This document shows positions 26,790 to 36,852 of a DNA stretch of 64,000 nt, piece after piece. Numbering within the stretch: position 1 is the stretch's first letter; every line of letters begins with the position of its first letter. Source of the stretch: Murimonas intestini (GTDB taxonomy: Bacteria; Bacillota; Clostridia; Lachnospirales; Lachnospiraceae); contig NZ_JANKBI010000018.1 of NCBI RefSeq assembly GCF_024622195.1, positions 1-64,000 of the forward strand. Reading direction: 5' to 3'. The notes below the pieces were generated by a model. The model was not told the DNA's origin. It saw only the letters and a list, made by a program, of their open reading frames with translations, and searched no databases. The translations under genes and the position numbers were made by a program.

Positions 26790-28199
26790 TCACCCTTGGC
26801 GATGGGGCTTGCTGAAATATTTTTTCGTCTCCGCCGCAATGACTCCCGACAGTGCCACAATGGCTATCAGGTTCGGCAATGCCATCAGGGCATTAAAGAT
26901 ATCCGCTATAGTCCAGACAACTGAAACAGTCATAAACGGACCTATAAAAACGGCAAGGATATACAGCCATCTGTAGCTCTGCACGATTTTCCTGTTTCCT
27001 TTGCACAAGTATTCCAGGCAGCGCTCACTGTAATAATTCCATCCCAAAATAGTTGTAAATGCAAAAAAGACGAGGCAGATCATCAGGATAAAGGCGCTGA
27101 CGCTCTCTGCAAAGGGAAGGCCCTGAACAAAGGCCGTAGTTGTAACAGCCACACCCTCCAGCCCTATATCCCATGTCCCTGTCAGTACGATCGCAAGGCC
27201 TGTCATGGTACAGATTACGATAGTATCTATAAAAGTTCCCGTCATAGATACAAGCCCCTGTCTCACCGGCTCATTCGTCTGGGCGGCCGCTGCCGCGATC
27301 GGCGCGCTTCCAAGGCCTGCCTCATTTGAGAAAATTCCCCGGGCAATCCCCTTCTGCATGGCTGCCATCATGGCTCCCAATGCCCCGCCAGCCGCAGCAC
27401 GCAGGCCAAAGGCTCCCTCAAAGATCTGTGCAAAGGCCTGAGGGATCTTATCAAAATTAAGGACCAGAAGCACAACAATGACCAGTATATAAAGTCCTGC
27501 CATAAACGGGACTACGATCTCAGATACCTTGGATATCCTCTTGATTCCGCCTATGATCACAAGCCCGGTACAGACAGTCAGTATGATGCCTGCTATAAGC
27601 ACAGTCCATGAGTATTCCCGGCCAAAAATGGAAAGGCTCCACGCTGTCTGGGGATCAAAAAAGTTCTTTACAGCATCTGTGATGCCATTAACCTGCGTAA
27701 AGGTTCCCATTCCCAGAAGACCAACAATAACTCCGAAAAATGCAAACATTTTAGCAAGCCATTTAAACCTGCTGCCCATACCATTTTCTATGTAGTAGAA
27801 GGGACCGCCCAGCACATGACCATCCTTTCCAATCACCCGATACTTGATCGCCAAAACGCCTTCCGCATACTTTGTCGCCATTCCGAACAGGGCGGCCACC
27901 CACATCCAAAACAGAGCGCCGGGACCTCCGGCTACAAGAGCGGTAGCCACTCCCACAATATTTCCTGTACCTATAGTGGCAGAGAGCGCAGTGCAGAGCG
28001 CCGCAAAGCTGGTTACCTCCCCTTCTCCGCCCTCTTCATTCTTAAACATGTATTTCAGGGCTCTTGGAAGTCTTCTGAACTGAAGTCCCTTAAGCCTGAC
28101 TGTCAGATATATCCCTGTAAAGAGTATCAAAAAAATGAGGGGGATATTCCACAGGAAGTCATCCAGACTCGTCAATAACCCACTAATAAATTCTAACAT
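26790..28199 (-). CDS. Sodium:alanine/glycine symporter (AGCS family)
   Basis: 469 residues with about 10-11 membrane helices. Family motifs visible are SFAALCTALSATIGTGNIVGVATAL, GGPGALFWMWVAALFGMATKYAE and KGIARGIFSNEAGLGSAPIAAAAA. It imports alanine or glycine with Na+. GAGGTGACAG precedes the ATG. Eleven bases separate it from the upstream YbaK gene, so the two may be cotranscribed. Confidence 0.93.
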   Translation of the reverse strand: MLEFISGLLTSLDDFLWNIPLIFLILFTGIYLTVRLKGLQFRRLPRALKYMFKNEEGGEGEVTSFAALCTALSATIGTGNIVGVATALVAGGPGALFWMWVAALFGMATKYAEGVLAIKYRVIGKDGHVLGGPFYYIENGMGSRFKWLAKMFAFFGVIVGLLGMGTFTQVNGITDAVKNFFDPQTAWSLSIFGREYSWTVLIAGIILTVCTGLVIIGGIKRISKVSEIVVPFMAGLYILVIVVLLVLNFDKIPQAFAQIFEGAFGLRAAAGGALGAMMAAMQKGIARGIFSNEAGLGSAPIAAAAAQTNEPVRQGLVSMTGTFIDTIVICTMTGLAIVLTGTWDIGLEGVAVTTTAFVQGLPFAESVSAFILMICLVFFAFTTILGWNYYSERCLEYLCKGNRKIVQSYRWLYILAVFIGPFMTVSVVWTIADIFNALMALPNLIAIVALSGVIAAETKKYFSKPHRQG

Positions 28200-28209
28200 C
28201 TGTCACCTC

Positions 28210-28695
28210 TTATCCATTTTGACCTGTCAGGTCTTCAAATACTGCCCCTGTTACCCTGGACAGATCCTTTGGAGAGAGCTTTATCGTAGCCCCAAGCCTT
28301 CCTCCGCTCACATAGATCTCATCAAAATCCAGGGCGTTCTTCTGTATTACTGTCTTGTACTGCTTTTTCATTCCCAGCGGGCTGCAGCCTCCCCTGACAT
28401 AGCCAGTGATCTTATTAATATCCTTTACATGTATCATCTCCACAGACTTCTCGCCCACGGCCCTGGCCGCCAGCTTCAGCTGGACCTCCTGCGCCACAGG
28501 TATCACAAATACATAGTATTCCCCGCTCTTTCCCTGAGCCACAAGTGTCTTAAAGGACTGAGCCGCAGGCGCCCCTGTCTTTTCCAGGGTATGAAGGCCG
28601 TCAATAAACTCATCACATTCGTAGAGGATCATTTCATAGGCAACTTTATTTTTGTCCAGAATCCTCATTGCATTTGTTTTAACTTCTTTTGCCAT
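28210..28695 (-). CDS. ybaK: YbaK/EbsC-type Cys-tRNA(Pro) deacylase
   Basis: 161 residues. Fold signatures: VAYEMILYECDEFIDG, SFKTLVAQGKSGEYYVFVIPVAQEVQLKLAARAVG and the Gly-rich loop ITGYVRGGCSPLGMKKQY. It hydrolyses Cys-tRNA(Pro) mischarged by prolyl-tRNA synthetase. A conserved Lys in AQEVQLKLAA sits where the family places its catalytic lysine. It lies between pepT and the symporter on the same strand. Confidence 0.92.
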   Translation of the reverse strand: MAKEVKTNAMRILDKNKVAYEMILYECDEFIDGLHTLEKTGAPAAQSFKTLVAQGKSGEYYVFVIPVAQEVQLKLAARAVGEKSVEMIHVKDINKITGYVRGGCSPLGMKKQYKTVIQKNALDFDEIYVSGGRLGATIKLSPKDLSRVTGAVFEDLTGQNG

Positions 28696-28733
28696 ACTTA
28701 TCCGCCTCTCTCCAATGTCCCGGCCTGCAGTTC

Positions 28734-29954
28734 CTACTCTGAATATAATTTTACAATTTCAGTCAGCACATCCACAGCCTTGTCCATGCCTTCTGCTGTG
28801 ATATGCTCATATGGTCCATGGAATGCATAGCCGCCGGTACCCAGATTTGGGCATGGAAGTCCCATAAAACTGAGCCGTGCCCCGTCTGTGCCGCCGCGGA
28901 TCGGCAGTGTAAACGGCTTGATGCCTGCATTTTCCATAGCTTTTGACGCATTTTCTATGAGGTGGAAGCATTCCCTGATCTTCTCGGCCATGTTCCGGTA
29001 CTGCTCTTTGATAGTCAGCTTAACAGTGCCCTCTCCGTATTTCTCATTCATTTTTTCGCAGATATCAGTCATGATCTGCTCGCGTTTTTTAAATTTATCC
29101 CAGTCATGATCTCTTATAATGTAAGAAAGTTTTGCTTTTTCCACGGTGCCTGATATATATTCCAGATGATAGAACCCCTCATATCCTTCTGTATCCCTCG
29201 GTGTTTCTCTCTTTGGAAGCATTTCGTTGATTTCCGATGCCACAGCAGACGCATTGATCATAGTATCCTTGGAGCTGCCCGGATGTACGTTAAAGCCGGT
29301 CACTTCTATTTTTGCACCGCTGGCATTAAAGTTTTCATACTCTAGTTCATCCTCGCTGCCGCCGTCAACCGTGTAGGCAAACTCAGCCCCGAAATGTTCC
29401 ACATCAAACAGATCTGCACCCTGTCCAACCTCTTCATCGGGAGTAAACCCTATGGAGATCTGTCCGTGGGGAATACCCTCTTCCTTCAGCCTTTCTGCCA
29501 TAGTCAGGATTTCTGCAATTCCCGCCTTGTCGTCTGCACCAAGTATTGTTGTCCCGTCACTGGTTATGAGCGTCCTGCCTGCCAGTTTAGTCAGATGAGG
29601 AAAAGTCCTTACCTCCAGCTTACGGCCGCTCTCACCCAGCTCCAGATCCCCTCCGTCATAATTTTCATGGAGAATCGGCCTCACCTGATGGTCCGCAAAA
29701 TCAGATACTGTATCCATATGAGCGATGAACCCGATCTTAGTCTTGTCCTCATACCCCTCTGTGGCCGGAATCATGCCATATACATAACAGTTTTCATCTA
29801 CCCTTGCATCCTGGATCCCCAGCTCCTGCATCTCTTTTACCAGCTGCCTGGCCAGCACAAACTGCTCCTTAGTCGTGGGCACTGTGGTGCTCTCATAATC
29901 ACTCGCCGTGGGAACTACCACATAACGAAGAAATTTTTCATAAGCTCTTTCCAT
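28734..29954 (-). CDS. pepT: Peptidase T (tripeptide aminopeptidase)
   Basis: 406 residues of the M20B family. Zinc ligands and catalytic residues appear in FIAHMDTVSDF, ILGADDKAGIAEI, GFTPDEEVGQGAD, VDGGSEDELEYENFNA and the C-terminal RGGTDGARLSFMGLPCPNLGTGGYAFHGPYEH. It removes N-terminal residues from tripeptides in the cytoplasm. ATG at 29954 is preferred over 29969 because GAGG lies 8 bases upstream of it. Confidence 0.94.
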   Translation of the reverse strand: MERAYEKFLRYVVVPTASDYESTTVPTTKEQFVLARQLVKEMQELGIQDARVDENCYVYGMIPATEGYEDKTKIGFIAHMDTVSDFADHQVRPILHENYDGGDLELGESGRKLEVRTFPHLTKLAGRTLITSDGTTILGADDKAGIAEILTMAERLKEEGIPHGQISIGFTPDEEVGQGADLFDVEHFGAEFAYTVDGGSEDELEYENFNASGAKIEVTGFNVHPGSSKDTMINASAVASEINEMLPKRETPRDTEGYEGFYHLEYISGTVEKAKLSYIIRDHDWDKFKKREQIMTDICEKMNEKYGEGTVKLTIKEQYRNMAEKIRECFHLIENASKAMENAGIKPFTLPIRGGTDGARLSFMGLPCPNLGTGGYAFHGPYEHITAEGMDKAVDVLTEIVKLYSE

Positions 29955-30174
29955 TCCATTTAACCTCATTTCCTAATTATTTTTATAATGACCCCATCGA
30001 GGCGAGGGAGCCGCATATAATCTATCATTAAGATTACCCTATTTTATGCAAAATATCAAGTATCGAGCGCGTTATTGGTCACAGAGCATAACAATTCAGC
30101 CTTCCACTGTTCCGTGAAGTAACTTCGCGCAAAAATGCACGAACATTCCGAGAGCTGCCGTGCCATAGACGCAC

Positions 30175-30218
30175 AAAAGCTGTACCGGCCTGTTGCAAAT
30201 GGCCGGTACAGCTTTTTT
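30175..30218. terminator. Strong bidirectional terminator downstream of hsp20
   Basis: 16-bp perfect stem (AAAAGCTGTACCGGCC / GGCCGGTACAGCTTTT) with a 10-base loop and T6 on the plus strand, T4 on the minus strand. It closes the minus-strand hsp20 transcript. The rest of the gap 29955-30174 contains no gene that I can see. Confidence 0.88.
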
Positions 30219-30252
30219 ACTTACCTCTTATTTATAAGATGTCTGCTCTACA

Positions 30253-30678
30253 CTACTCAATAGCTATATAATTCGGCTTCTCTTCTACCTGCTGCTGGAC
30301 TGCCTTAGGAATTGCGAGCCTTAAGATTCCATCCTTAAAGCCTGCCCTGATATCCTCCTGTTTAACTCCTTCGCCAACGTAGAAGCTTCTCTTGCAGGTC
30401 CCGCTGTAACGTTCTCTGCGGATAAATTTGCCGTTGTCATCTTTTTCGTCCTTGCTTTCGTTCTTATTGGCTGTGATGGTCAGGTATCCATCTTTTAACT
30501 CTGCCTGGATATCTTCTTTTGTATACCCCGGCAGCTCAATGTCTACCAGATAGCCATTGTCCTGTTCCTGGACATCTGTCTTCATCAGCTGTGTTGTACC
30601 GCTTTCAAATGCTCCGCTAAAGAACGGGTCTCTGAACATCTCATCAAATAAATCAAACGCTCTGTTTCTAAATAACAT
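30253..30678 (-). CDS. Hsp20/alpha-crystallin small heat-shock protein (copy 2)
   Basis: 141 residues. An N-terminal NRAFDLFDEMFRDPFF is followed by the alpha-crystallin domain (DVQEQDNGYLVDIELPGYTKEDIQAELKDGYLTITA), FIRRERYSGTCKRSFYVG and the GILRLAIPK motif; the tail lacks a clear IxI. ATP-independent holdase for unfolding proteins. It is about 75-80% identical to the 30883-31308 gene, so the pair arose by tandem duplication. No CIRCE lies in the 204-base gap; it is probably transcribed from the CIRCE promoter upstream of copy 1. Confidence 0.93.
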   Translation of the reverse strand: MLFRNRAFDLFDEMFRDPFFSGAFESGTTQLMKTDVQEQDNGYLVDIELPGYTKEDIQAELKDGYLTITANKNESKDEKDDNGKFIRRERYSGTCKRSFYVGEGVKQEDIRAGFKDGILRLAIPKAVQQQVEEKPNYIAIE

Positions 30679-30786
30679 AAGTCATTCCTCCTTAAAAATT
30701 AACCAGACATTTCTGCCTGTTTAGAGCATCGTGCCGCTCATATGCGGCAAAATTCATCTGTCAACATGTTCCAAAGTCTATGTGAA

Positions 30787-30867
30787 CGGGAAGGCAGTTA
30801 TGCCGTTTCTGTGCATCACGGAGCGTGTTACTGGCCGCGGAGTGAACAGTAATGTTATGCCTTCCCG
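30787..30867. repeat. Long-range inverted repeat between the two hsp20 genes
   Basis: CGGGAAGGCA (30787-30796) and TGCCTTCCCG (30858-30867), exact complements, 61 bases apart. A smaller palindrome TGCCGC/GCGGCA lies at 30732-30749. No ORF. It may fold in the intergenic RNA and affect the ratio of the two Hsp20 proteins. Confidence 0.4.
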
Positions 30868-30882
30868 GTACATGGATATAAA

Positions 30883-31308
30883 TTATTCAATCGAAATGAA
30901 TTTCGGTTTTTCTTCTACCGGCTTCGGAGTATCCTTTGGCACTGCCAGTCTCAATATTCCATCCTGGAACCCTGCCTTGATATCCTCCTGTTTTACATTC
31001 TCCCCTACATAGAAGCTTCTCTTGCAGGTTCCTGTATAGCGCTCTCTCCGGATATAACGGCCCTTCTCATCTTTCTCTTCTTTATTGTCATTTCTGATGG
31101 CTGTAATAGTCAGATAGCCGTCTTTTAACTCTGCCTTAATATCTTCCTTTGCGTAACCAGGCAGTTCAATATCAACCAGATAACCATTGTCCTTTTCTCT
31201 CACATCCGTCTTCATGACCTGCGCTGTTCCATTATCAATTACACGGTCAAAAAACGGATCCTTAAACATCTCATCAAATAAATCAAACGCTCTGTTCCTT
31301 AATAACAT
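30883..31308 (-). CDS. Hsp20/alpha-crystallin small heat-shock protein (copy 1)
   Basis: 141 residues, first of the tandem pair. Same architecture as the downstream copy: NRAFDLFDEMFKDPFF, alpha-crystallin domain with DVREKDNGYLVDIELPGYAKEDIKAELKDGYLTIT, RRERYTGTCKRSFYVG and GILRLAVPK. Its ATG follows AAGGAGG. A CIRCE-bearing promoter 85 bases upstream indicates HrcA control, so expression should rise on heat shock. Confidence 0.93.
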   Translation of the reverse strand: MLLRNRAFDLFDEMFKDPFFDRVIDNGTAQVMKTDVREKDNGYLVDIELPGYAKEDIKAELKDGYLTITAIRNDNKEEKDEKGRYIRRERYTGTCKRSFYVGENVKQEDIKAGFQDGILRLAVPKDTPKPVEEKPKFISIE

Positions 31309-31392
31309 AAGTCATTCCTCCTTGGATTTATATTAACTGTATCGGCTGTTGTAACCGAATTGGTTGTTGTATTTGTTTCATTTGTTATATAT

Positions 31393-31435
31393 TTTATAGC
31401 ACATATTGTTAGCACTGTCAAGAGGTGAGTGCTAA
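31393..31435 (-). promoter_or_regulatory. CIRCE operator overlapping the hsp20 promoter
   Basis: TTAGCACTG-N9-GAGTGCTAA at 31409-31435, one mismatch from the CIRCE consensus. On the minus strand the -35 TTGACA (31416-31421) lies inside the CIRCE, followed by a 17-bp spacer and TATAAA (31393-31398). HrcA binding would block RNA polymerase directly. Confidence 0.92.
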
Positions 31436-31518
31436 TTTTTTCTGATTTTTTTAGCAACCCTTTAAAATCACTGGTTTGCAGCAATCTATTTCTCTTGAAA
31501 TTGTCATTTTTTCTATTT

Positions 31519-31536
31519 TGACACCAATTTGACACC
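31519..31536. repeat. Putative left attachment site
   Basis: TGACACCAATTTGACACC, identical to 42457-42474 and in the same orientation, 20 bases beyond the 3' end of the integrase remnant. This placement is standard for an att site of a tyrosine-recombinase element. Confidence 0.7.
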
Positions 31537-31555
31537 TATTTTTGTTTTTCTGGTG

Positions 31556-31954
31556 TCAGAAGTTTACCGCCATGCTGTCCAGCTTCGCAACCTCATTTTC
31601 AATTCTCGCTCTGTCACCTAAATGGTTATATACTTCCATAGTCACATCAATGTGTGCATGACCCATGATATACTGTAAAACTTTTATATCCATACGGCAC
31701 TCTGCCATTCTGGTACAAACTGTGTGGCGCATGATATGAGCGGAAATTTTCGGTAGCAGTTCTGCTTTTCTATGCTCTTTCTTTGCGGCTTTTACTTCTT
31801 CCTTATCTCTCAATTCTGGTAAGTCCTGTGCATAGATGGTAAGACGTTTGCCTGTCCGAACATCTGTGCAGCGGTAACTGTATCTGCCATCACTTCGCCA
31901 GCTTTCGCCCTCTCTTAATTTTCTTCCTTTGTGGCCTTTTCTACTGTTTGCCAT
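31556..31954 (-). pseudogene. int: Tyrosine integrase (Tn916-like), internally deleted
   Basis: 132 residues from the ATG at 31954 against about 400 in the family. The N-terminal arm-binding domain (KGHKGRKLREGESWRSDGRYSYRCTD) is joined in frame at about KKEHRKAELLPK to the C-terminal catalytic end, which keeps HIMRHTVCTRM (box II), GHAHIDV and the nucleophile Tyr in VYNHLG. The core-binding domain and the first catalytic Arg are missing. It cannot catalyse recombination alone. It lies directly inside the left attachment repeat. Confidence 0.85.
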
Positions 31955-32029
31955 GAGAACCAATCCTAGTTCCGTATGGATAGCCGGCTTTTCAGATATA
32001 TAATCTTGTAGACTCATCATGCACCACTC

Positions 32030-32506
32030 CTAAAAGTTAAATTCTTGCTCCCATGCAAATGTTCCAGATTCCTCTAAACTTTTCGGCCAATGGCTGCACC
32101 ATCCGGGAACAACTGGTGTTTCCACTCTGTCAAGGCTCGGTGTATAAGGCTTGATGTCAATAATAGGTGTATTGTCATTAGCGTCAATGTAGGTAATCTG
32201 GATAATACCATTCTGATAATCTACATGAATAATCTCTACTGCCGTTAATGCAATAGGGTTTGGACGTATTGGCGACCTTGTGGCAAAAATACCCATCTTT
32301 TCTGGAGCATTTTTATAAGGCTGTTCTGTCTCTAATACAGACCTATATTCTTCCTTATCAAAATCACTGAACCACCAAAGAACATTGATATGGCTAAAAC
32401 CATCCAAAGCCTTTAATGCTGGAATAAATTCAGCCTTTAGTTTAATAAATGTTCCTGTTTCATTGTTACAGATAATTCCTATCGAATTTACGTTATAAGT
32501 TTTCAT
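32030..32506 (-). CDS. TrmO-family tRNA (t6A37) N6-methyltransferase
   Basis: 158 residues. Family motifs: INVLWWFSDFDKEEYR, the SAM-binding FATRSPIRPNPIALTAVEI and DIKPYTPSLDRVETPVVPGW. TrmO methylates threonylcarbamoyl-A37 of some tRNAs with SAM in a rare all-beta fold. It appears full length and intact, although it lies in the element between the broken integrase and a MerR regulator. Divergence from housekeeping TrmO (for example a short length and no C-terminal extension) leaves room for another methylation substrate. Confidence 0.85.
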   Translation of the reverse strand: MKTYNVNSIGIICNNETGTFIKLKAEFIPALKALDGFSHINVLWWFSDFDKEEYRSVLETEQPYKNAPEKMGIFATRSPIRPNPIALTAVEIIHVDYQNGIIQITYIDANDNTPIIDIKPYTPSLDRVETPVVPGWCSHWPKSLEESGTFAWEQEFNF

Positions 32507-32590
32507 ATTTTTTCCTCCATTTTCATTTATCTGTAATCAAACAGTAAACCCTAACATCATGTGAGAGTCAAGAAAAAACGTCCTGCAAAA

Positions 32591-33421
32591 TCACAAGACG
32601 TTTTCATAGTTTTTTTCTAAAGGTATCTGAATTTCAGTTAAATATTTCTGTGGATTTTCTTCATTCCACGGACCACGATGTACAATTTGCCTATTTTCAC
32701 CTTTCATTTTATACTGACTATTATTTTGTAACCATTTTGCAAATGTGAGATATGCAGCCGCAATATTTGAAAAATTTCCATAGACCATAGTACAAGCCAT
32801 TATAGGAACAGGTTCAGTGCGCCGGAATTTAAAGGGTTCTATATCTTTACCAGCTTTGCTTACAACCACACATAGTTCCACGTCAACATTTTCTTCCCTG
32901 TAATCTTCATCATGATAAATAGAAAATGTATCACTTAGGAGTTCAACTCTATGCTGTTTGGCAAATTCTGATAATTCATTCCACAATCCACCCTCAGAAT
33001 AATAGTCAGGTATTACTTTTCTCAATGACAGAACCTGGTAACCTGGAACAGATTTTATAGAAATATTGTAATGTATTTCATTTTTTCCATTCAACAACTC
33101 ATTTTTAGCAAGTTCAATTTTTTTTAGCTTTTCTTGCTCTGTATGTATGTTATGTTTAATATCTTCATATTTTTTATCAAGCTGCTCTATAATTAAAGTA
33201 TCATTTTCACCATTAAGGGCAACTGCTATTTCAGCCACATTGAACCCACTGTCACGTAGATATATAATTTTATTTAAAGTAGGTATCTGTTCAACTGAAT
33301 ACATACGATATCCAGTCCATGAGTCAATTTCCGCTGGTCTTAGTAAACCAGTTTCATCATAGTATCGTAACATACGAACAGATACTTGTGTCAGTTTTGA
33401 AAATTCACCAATTCTAAACAT
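32591..33421 (-). CDS. MerR regulator with GyrI-like effector domain (BmrR type)
   Basis: 276 residues. An N-terminal MerR winged helix (FRIGEFSKLTQVSVRMLRYYDETGLLRP... GYRMYSVEQ) is followed by a coiled-coil dimer helix (~80-115) and a GyrI/BmrR-like ligand-binding domain from about 120 (VPGYQVLSLRKVIPDYYSEGGLW... CTMVYGNFSNIAAAYLTFAKWL). Such proteins activate genes in response to cationic drugs or small molecules. No transporter is adjacent, so its target is unclear; trmO, 84 bases downstream, could be one. AGGGAT weakly precedes the ATG. Confidence 0.9.
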   Translation of the reverse strand: MFRIGEFSKLTQVSVRMLRYYDETGLLRPAEIDSWTGYRMYSVEQIPTLNKIIYLRDSGFNVAEIAVALNGENDTLIIEQLDKKYEDIKHNIHTEQEKLKKIELAKNELLNGKNEIHYNISIKSVPGYQVLSLRKVIPDYYSEGGLWNELSEFAKQHRVELLSDTFSIYHDEDYREENVDVELCVVVSKAGKDIEPFKFRRTEPVPIMACTMVYGNFSNIAAAYLTFAKWLQNNSQYKMKGENRQIVHRGPWNEENPQKYLTEIQIPLEKNYENVL

Positions 33422-33494
33422 CTTATCCCTCCATTTCTGACTCTAATTATAAATATTCTTTTTTAATACTTCAATAATAAAACAGGCCTGCAAT

Positions 33495-33620
33495 ATGGAT
33501 GAATTGAAATCCGGTGAGATTACCAGAGATGAATATTTTGAGTGGAAAATCAACTGGCCACAGACCTGTGAAGGATGTGGGAAATTTGAACCTAAGAAGA
33601 AATGGCGAATATTAATATAA
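33495..33620 (+). pseudogene. Short ORF remnant with CxxC motif
   Basis: 41 codons on the plus strand (MDELKSGEITRDEYFEWKIN..., ending with a TCEGCGKFEPKKKW segment). The composition looks like real coding sequence of a mobile-element protein, but there is no ribosome site and no full-length frame. I cannot name the family. Bases 33621-33770 show nothing else. Confidence 0.4.
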
Positions 33621-33770
33621 AATTTTCCCCACCACTGGAAATTTATCCAACGATGGGGATATCATTTTTCTAGCTGCCAGAGATTTCGCTTTTAACTTAA
33701 AAATTAGCATTGAAGTAACTACTAACTTATATAAAGAGTGTAATTTAAATCCCACAAAAAATCAAGAGGT

Positions 33771-34813
33771 TTACGGATCCGGAGGTGCAATCGGATGTCC
33801 AACCTTCACGGATACCAGATATTCCTCAACTGCCTCTCTATTAAATAAATATGCTGACAGCTGATTCCTAATATTTTGACCAGCATACATACCTGTTAAA
33901 ACCACATGAATGGCACCCAGCGCCTTAAACACAGCATCCTACGCACTCTGATACGGAATCAGCTGGAATGTACTCATCAGATCAGCCGGAACACTTGCGA
34001 AATCAACAAACGAGGTACTCGGAATCAGCACCTTCTTTGCACCACTGTCCAGGCATACTTGAAGCGTATTGGCAAGTTCATCCACCTTTATCATCGTGCC
34101 GCTGATTGTAATATCTCCCAGAATTGCCAGATTGCTGACCACTGGTTTTCCCAGTGCAATCGAGCAAAGGGCAGTCAATGTAGGAAGTGCCACCTTCTCG
34201 GTCATGCCGATAGAACGGAGAAGAATATCCAGCCATTCGTCTTTTGTAAAGGCTTTTCGTCTCTGCTTCAATTCATCAATATCAATGTGTGGCAACCGAA
34301 TCGTTGTCAACTTACGGATACTAATTGGCGAAATCTCTTTCTGCTTTTTTGTTTAGAACAAAGCGGATTCCCGTCAATATCCTCAATGCCAAAGTTATTG
34401 TCACCTTCAACTTCATAATCCAACTGAACAATGCACCAGATACCACCACAGAGTAAACGATCAAACTTTCCGGGTTTTTGTCAGTAATCGGTACATTGCC
34501 AACTCCCAGATCAAAAAACTCTGCAAAAAAGCAATCCTTTTTTACGCAACTGAGAAAGAATCTTCTGCGATTCATCCGGGCATACAAAGTTGTCAGCAAG
34601 AATCCGCTTTACATTTTGTACATCTTTTTCAATGACAGTTTCATCATCTGAGCTGCAATACTGCCCCAACAGGAACTCAAGGACATAAACCGGAACATTC
34701 GCCCCTTCCTTGATTTTTGTCAGGTCTTTCCGAACAATCTTACCGTCAAAATCCTGACGGAGCTTGTTCTTTATTTCTTCACGGGTATTTTCACCCTCTG
34801 TAAATTGCTCCAT
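33771..34813 (-). pseudogene. brxL: brxL, Lon-like BREX protease (decayed)
   Basis: Fragments of BrxL in three frames. The N-terminal part starts at 34813 (good AGGAGG) and reads FDGKIVRKDLTKIKEGANVPVYVLEFLLGQYCSSDDE..., then shifts frame near 34530. A second frame holds KFDRLLCGGIWCIVQLDYEVEG, and a third near 34310 holds RLPHIDIDELKQRRKAFTKDEWLD. The central AAA+ ATPase core is gone; the fragment then joins the C-terminal Lon-like part (LTALCSIALGKPVVSNLAILGD... LDSGAKKVLIPSTS), which meets a TAG before DAVFKALG. It is the last gene of the BREX operon, 18 bases after pglZ. Confidence 0.85.
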
Positions 34814-34831
34814 CTTTATCCTCCTGCGGTA

Positions 34832-36846
34832 TTAACTAAAAAAATTGAACTCATCCACCGCAAAGGCGATGTCAATCTGAAACGGCTCACGTTGTGGCAT
34901 CTGCACTCTCTGTTCATCTGCAATTACCAGATAGTAAGTAGCGGTATTGCTGTATTTCAGAGATTTCAGATTAAACTGGCAGCGGAAAGTTCTTTCTGCA
35001 CCGTTGTCGCTGGCCATTTTCATCCGTAAAGTAAACCTGATAAGTAGCCGCTTCACGGTTTGCACTGACTGCATCCTTCTGATAGAAGTTCAGTGAGAAA
35101 ATCATATTGCTGATTTTACGATTTGCGGACAGCAGATTGACTGTTACCGGTTTGGTATCATATTTCTGCTTATTACGTTTATACTCCATAGAATCATTGC
35201 GGAGATAGTGGTACTCGATCACCGGAACAACCATTTCCTGCAAGCTGATACCACCATGCACAAAATTCATAGCACCGCCACTCATCTTAATCCGGATACT
35301 CTCTCTTGGAGTAAATCCTTCAAACTCTGTATTTCCCCCCAGAAATTTTACAGGCATCAAATAATCTGGCTGTACACCTTTCTGCATAATTGCATATCTT
35401 CTTCCATATTCCACACACCGTCTGATGCTTTCTTTTTTTATAACATCAGAGTTTACTACATCCGCATCAAAAAAGCCTCTTTTATCTACCTTATCCTCTT
35501 CCTTTAAAGGACTGTATGTATAAAGGAATCCATGGTCAGCCGTAATTAAAATATTCGTGCCGCCAAATTCATTTACAATAATACGCACAAGATTCTTCAA
35601 TTCTGAAATTGCTTTATCGCAAGCTGCAAAAACAGCAGTATCGGAAGTATGGCTGGCTTCATCAATGGTATCGTGATAAATATAAACCACATCCATTCCT
35701 TTCACCAGGGCACTTCTCTCTGCTCGCTTCATGGCAATAATATCATTATATTTCAATGCGACACTCGCTGAATCTTCTGCTTTCAAAACCTTATCCCGAT
35801 AGATGCTTGCCGTAGACTGACCATCTGCCAAAACTGTCAAAATATCATTCCGAACCTCTACCGTCAGTTCTTTGTGCGGCAGTAACGATGCCATACCGAA
35901 CTTTGTGATAGAAGGAAAAATACTCTGCATACTGCTGATGGAAACCTTACTCTGTGTTTCTCTCTGAAGCTGATCTGCCATGGTAGCCGCCACTTCATAG
36001 CGCATAGCATCCGAAATAATCACGAACACCTTGGTATCTGAAGTTTTTATGCGGGAATAATAAAATTCTTCCTGCTGTGGTACTTCCAAAACCTTACCAT
36101 AGGTTGCCAGTTCATCCGCACATACATCGGACCAGTTATTACCCAACTCGCCCAGAAACCAATGAGTATAAAGTCCTTCCACTTTATCGACAACGTGCTT
36201 AAACAAATCGTCCAGAAGAATATTGGAAGTCTCCAGACTCTTTTGAAAACTAAGATGAAACAAGCGGTAATAGGTGTCCATCTGATAATAGCTTTCCGTA
36301 TATTCTTTCCAGATTCCTTTTGCTTCTGCGGTATGGAATCCGGCAGAATGCTCTTTAAAGAAGCTCTGCATATTTGCCACCTGCAAGATACCGTCATAAA
36401 AATTCTCAAACGGCTCATACCATGCACAGGTTCTTCGCTTTTCAACAGTAGAAGTTATGCTGTCCACATCAATGATATGGTCGCTGATCTCTGTCATCAG
36501 CTTAGTCAGAATCACTTCGTTGATGCACGGAAAGCACTCGGTTCCTGCCAAATCATCCACAGTTAGCTTTTCGAAACGCTGATGCAAACGGGCTTCATCC
36601 TCAACATATCGTGCCACATCACAGATAGTTTGTGGTCAGATCATCTACCGAAAGCAGTTTCTTCACAGAAAACGCATTATTGCCAGTCAGTGCAATGACC
36701 TTTGCATTTTCCAGAACCACTTCGTCCAGCTTATCCTCAAATTCCTTATCTTCATCGTACCAAAAGATGATACGACGCTGATAAAACTCCGGCAGAGGTG
36801 CAGCAAATCTGCGGTTCAAGTCTTGTATTACTTTGTCTGTATCCAC
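34832..36846 (-). pseudogene. pglZ: pglZ, BREX alkaline-phosphatase-fold protein (decayed)
   Basis: The N-terminal part (DTDKVIQDLNRRFAAPLPEFYQRRIIFWYDEDKEFE) stops at 36619. It resumes in another frame at VARYVEDEARLHQRF, with roughly 170 residues of a normal PglZ absent at the junction. The PglZ domain is well preserved: VFVIISDAMRYEVAATMADQL and ITADHGFLYTYSPL keep the metal-binding Asp/His motifs. A second frameshift near 35000 detaches the last ~60 codons, which continue in another frame to 34832. PglZ is the marker protein of BREX. Confidence 0.9.
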
Positions 36847-36852
36847 GCTGCA

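Noticed and set aside
31299..31535. A 78-codon frame across the hsp20 promoter
   Set aside because: It overlaps the CIRCE operator and the attachment repeat and has low-complexity Thr/Asn content; regulatory DNA explains it better.
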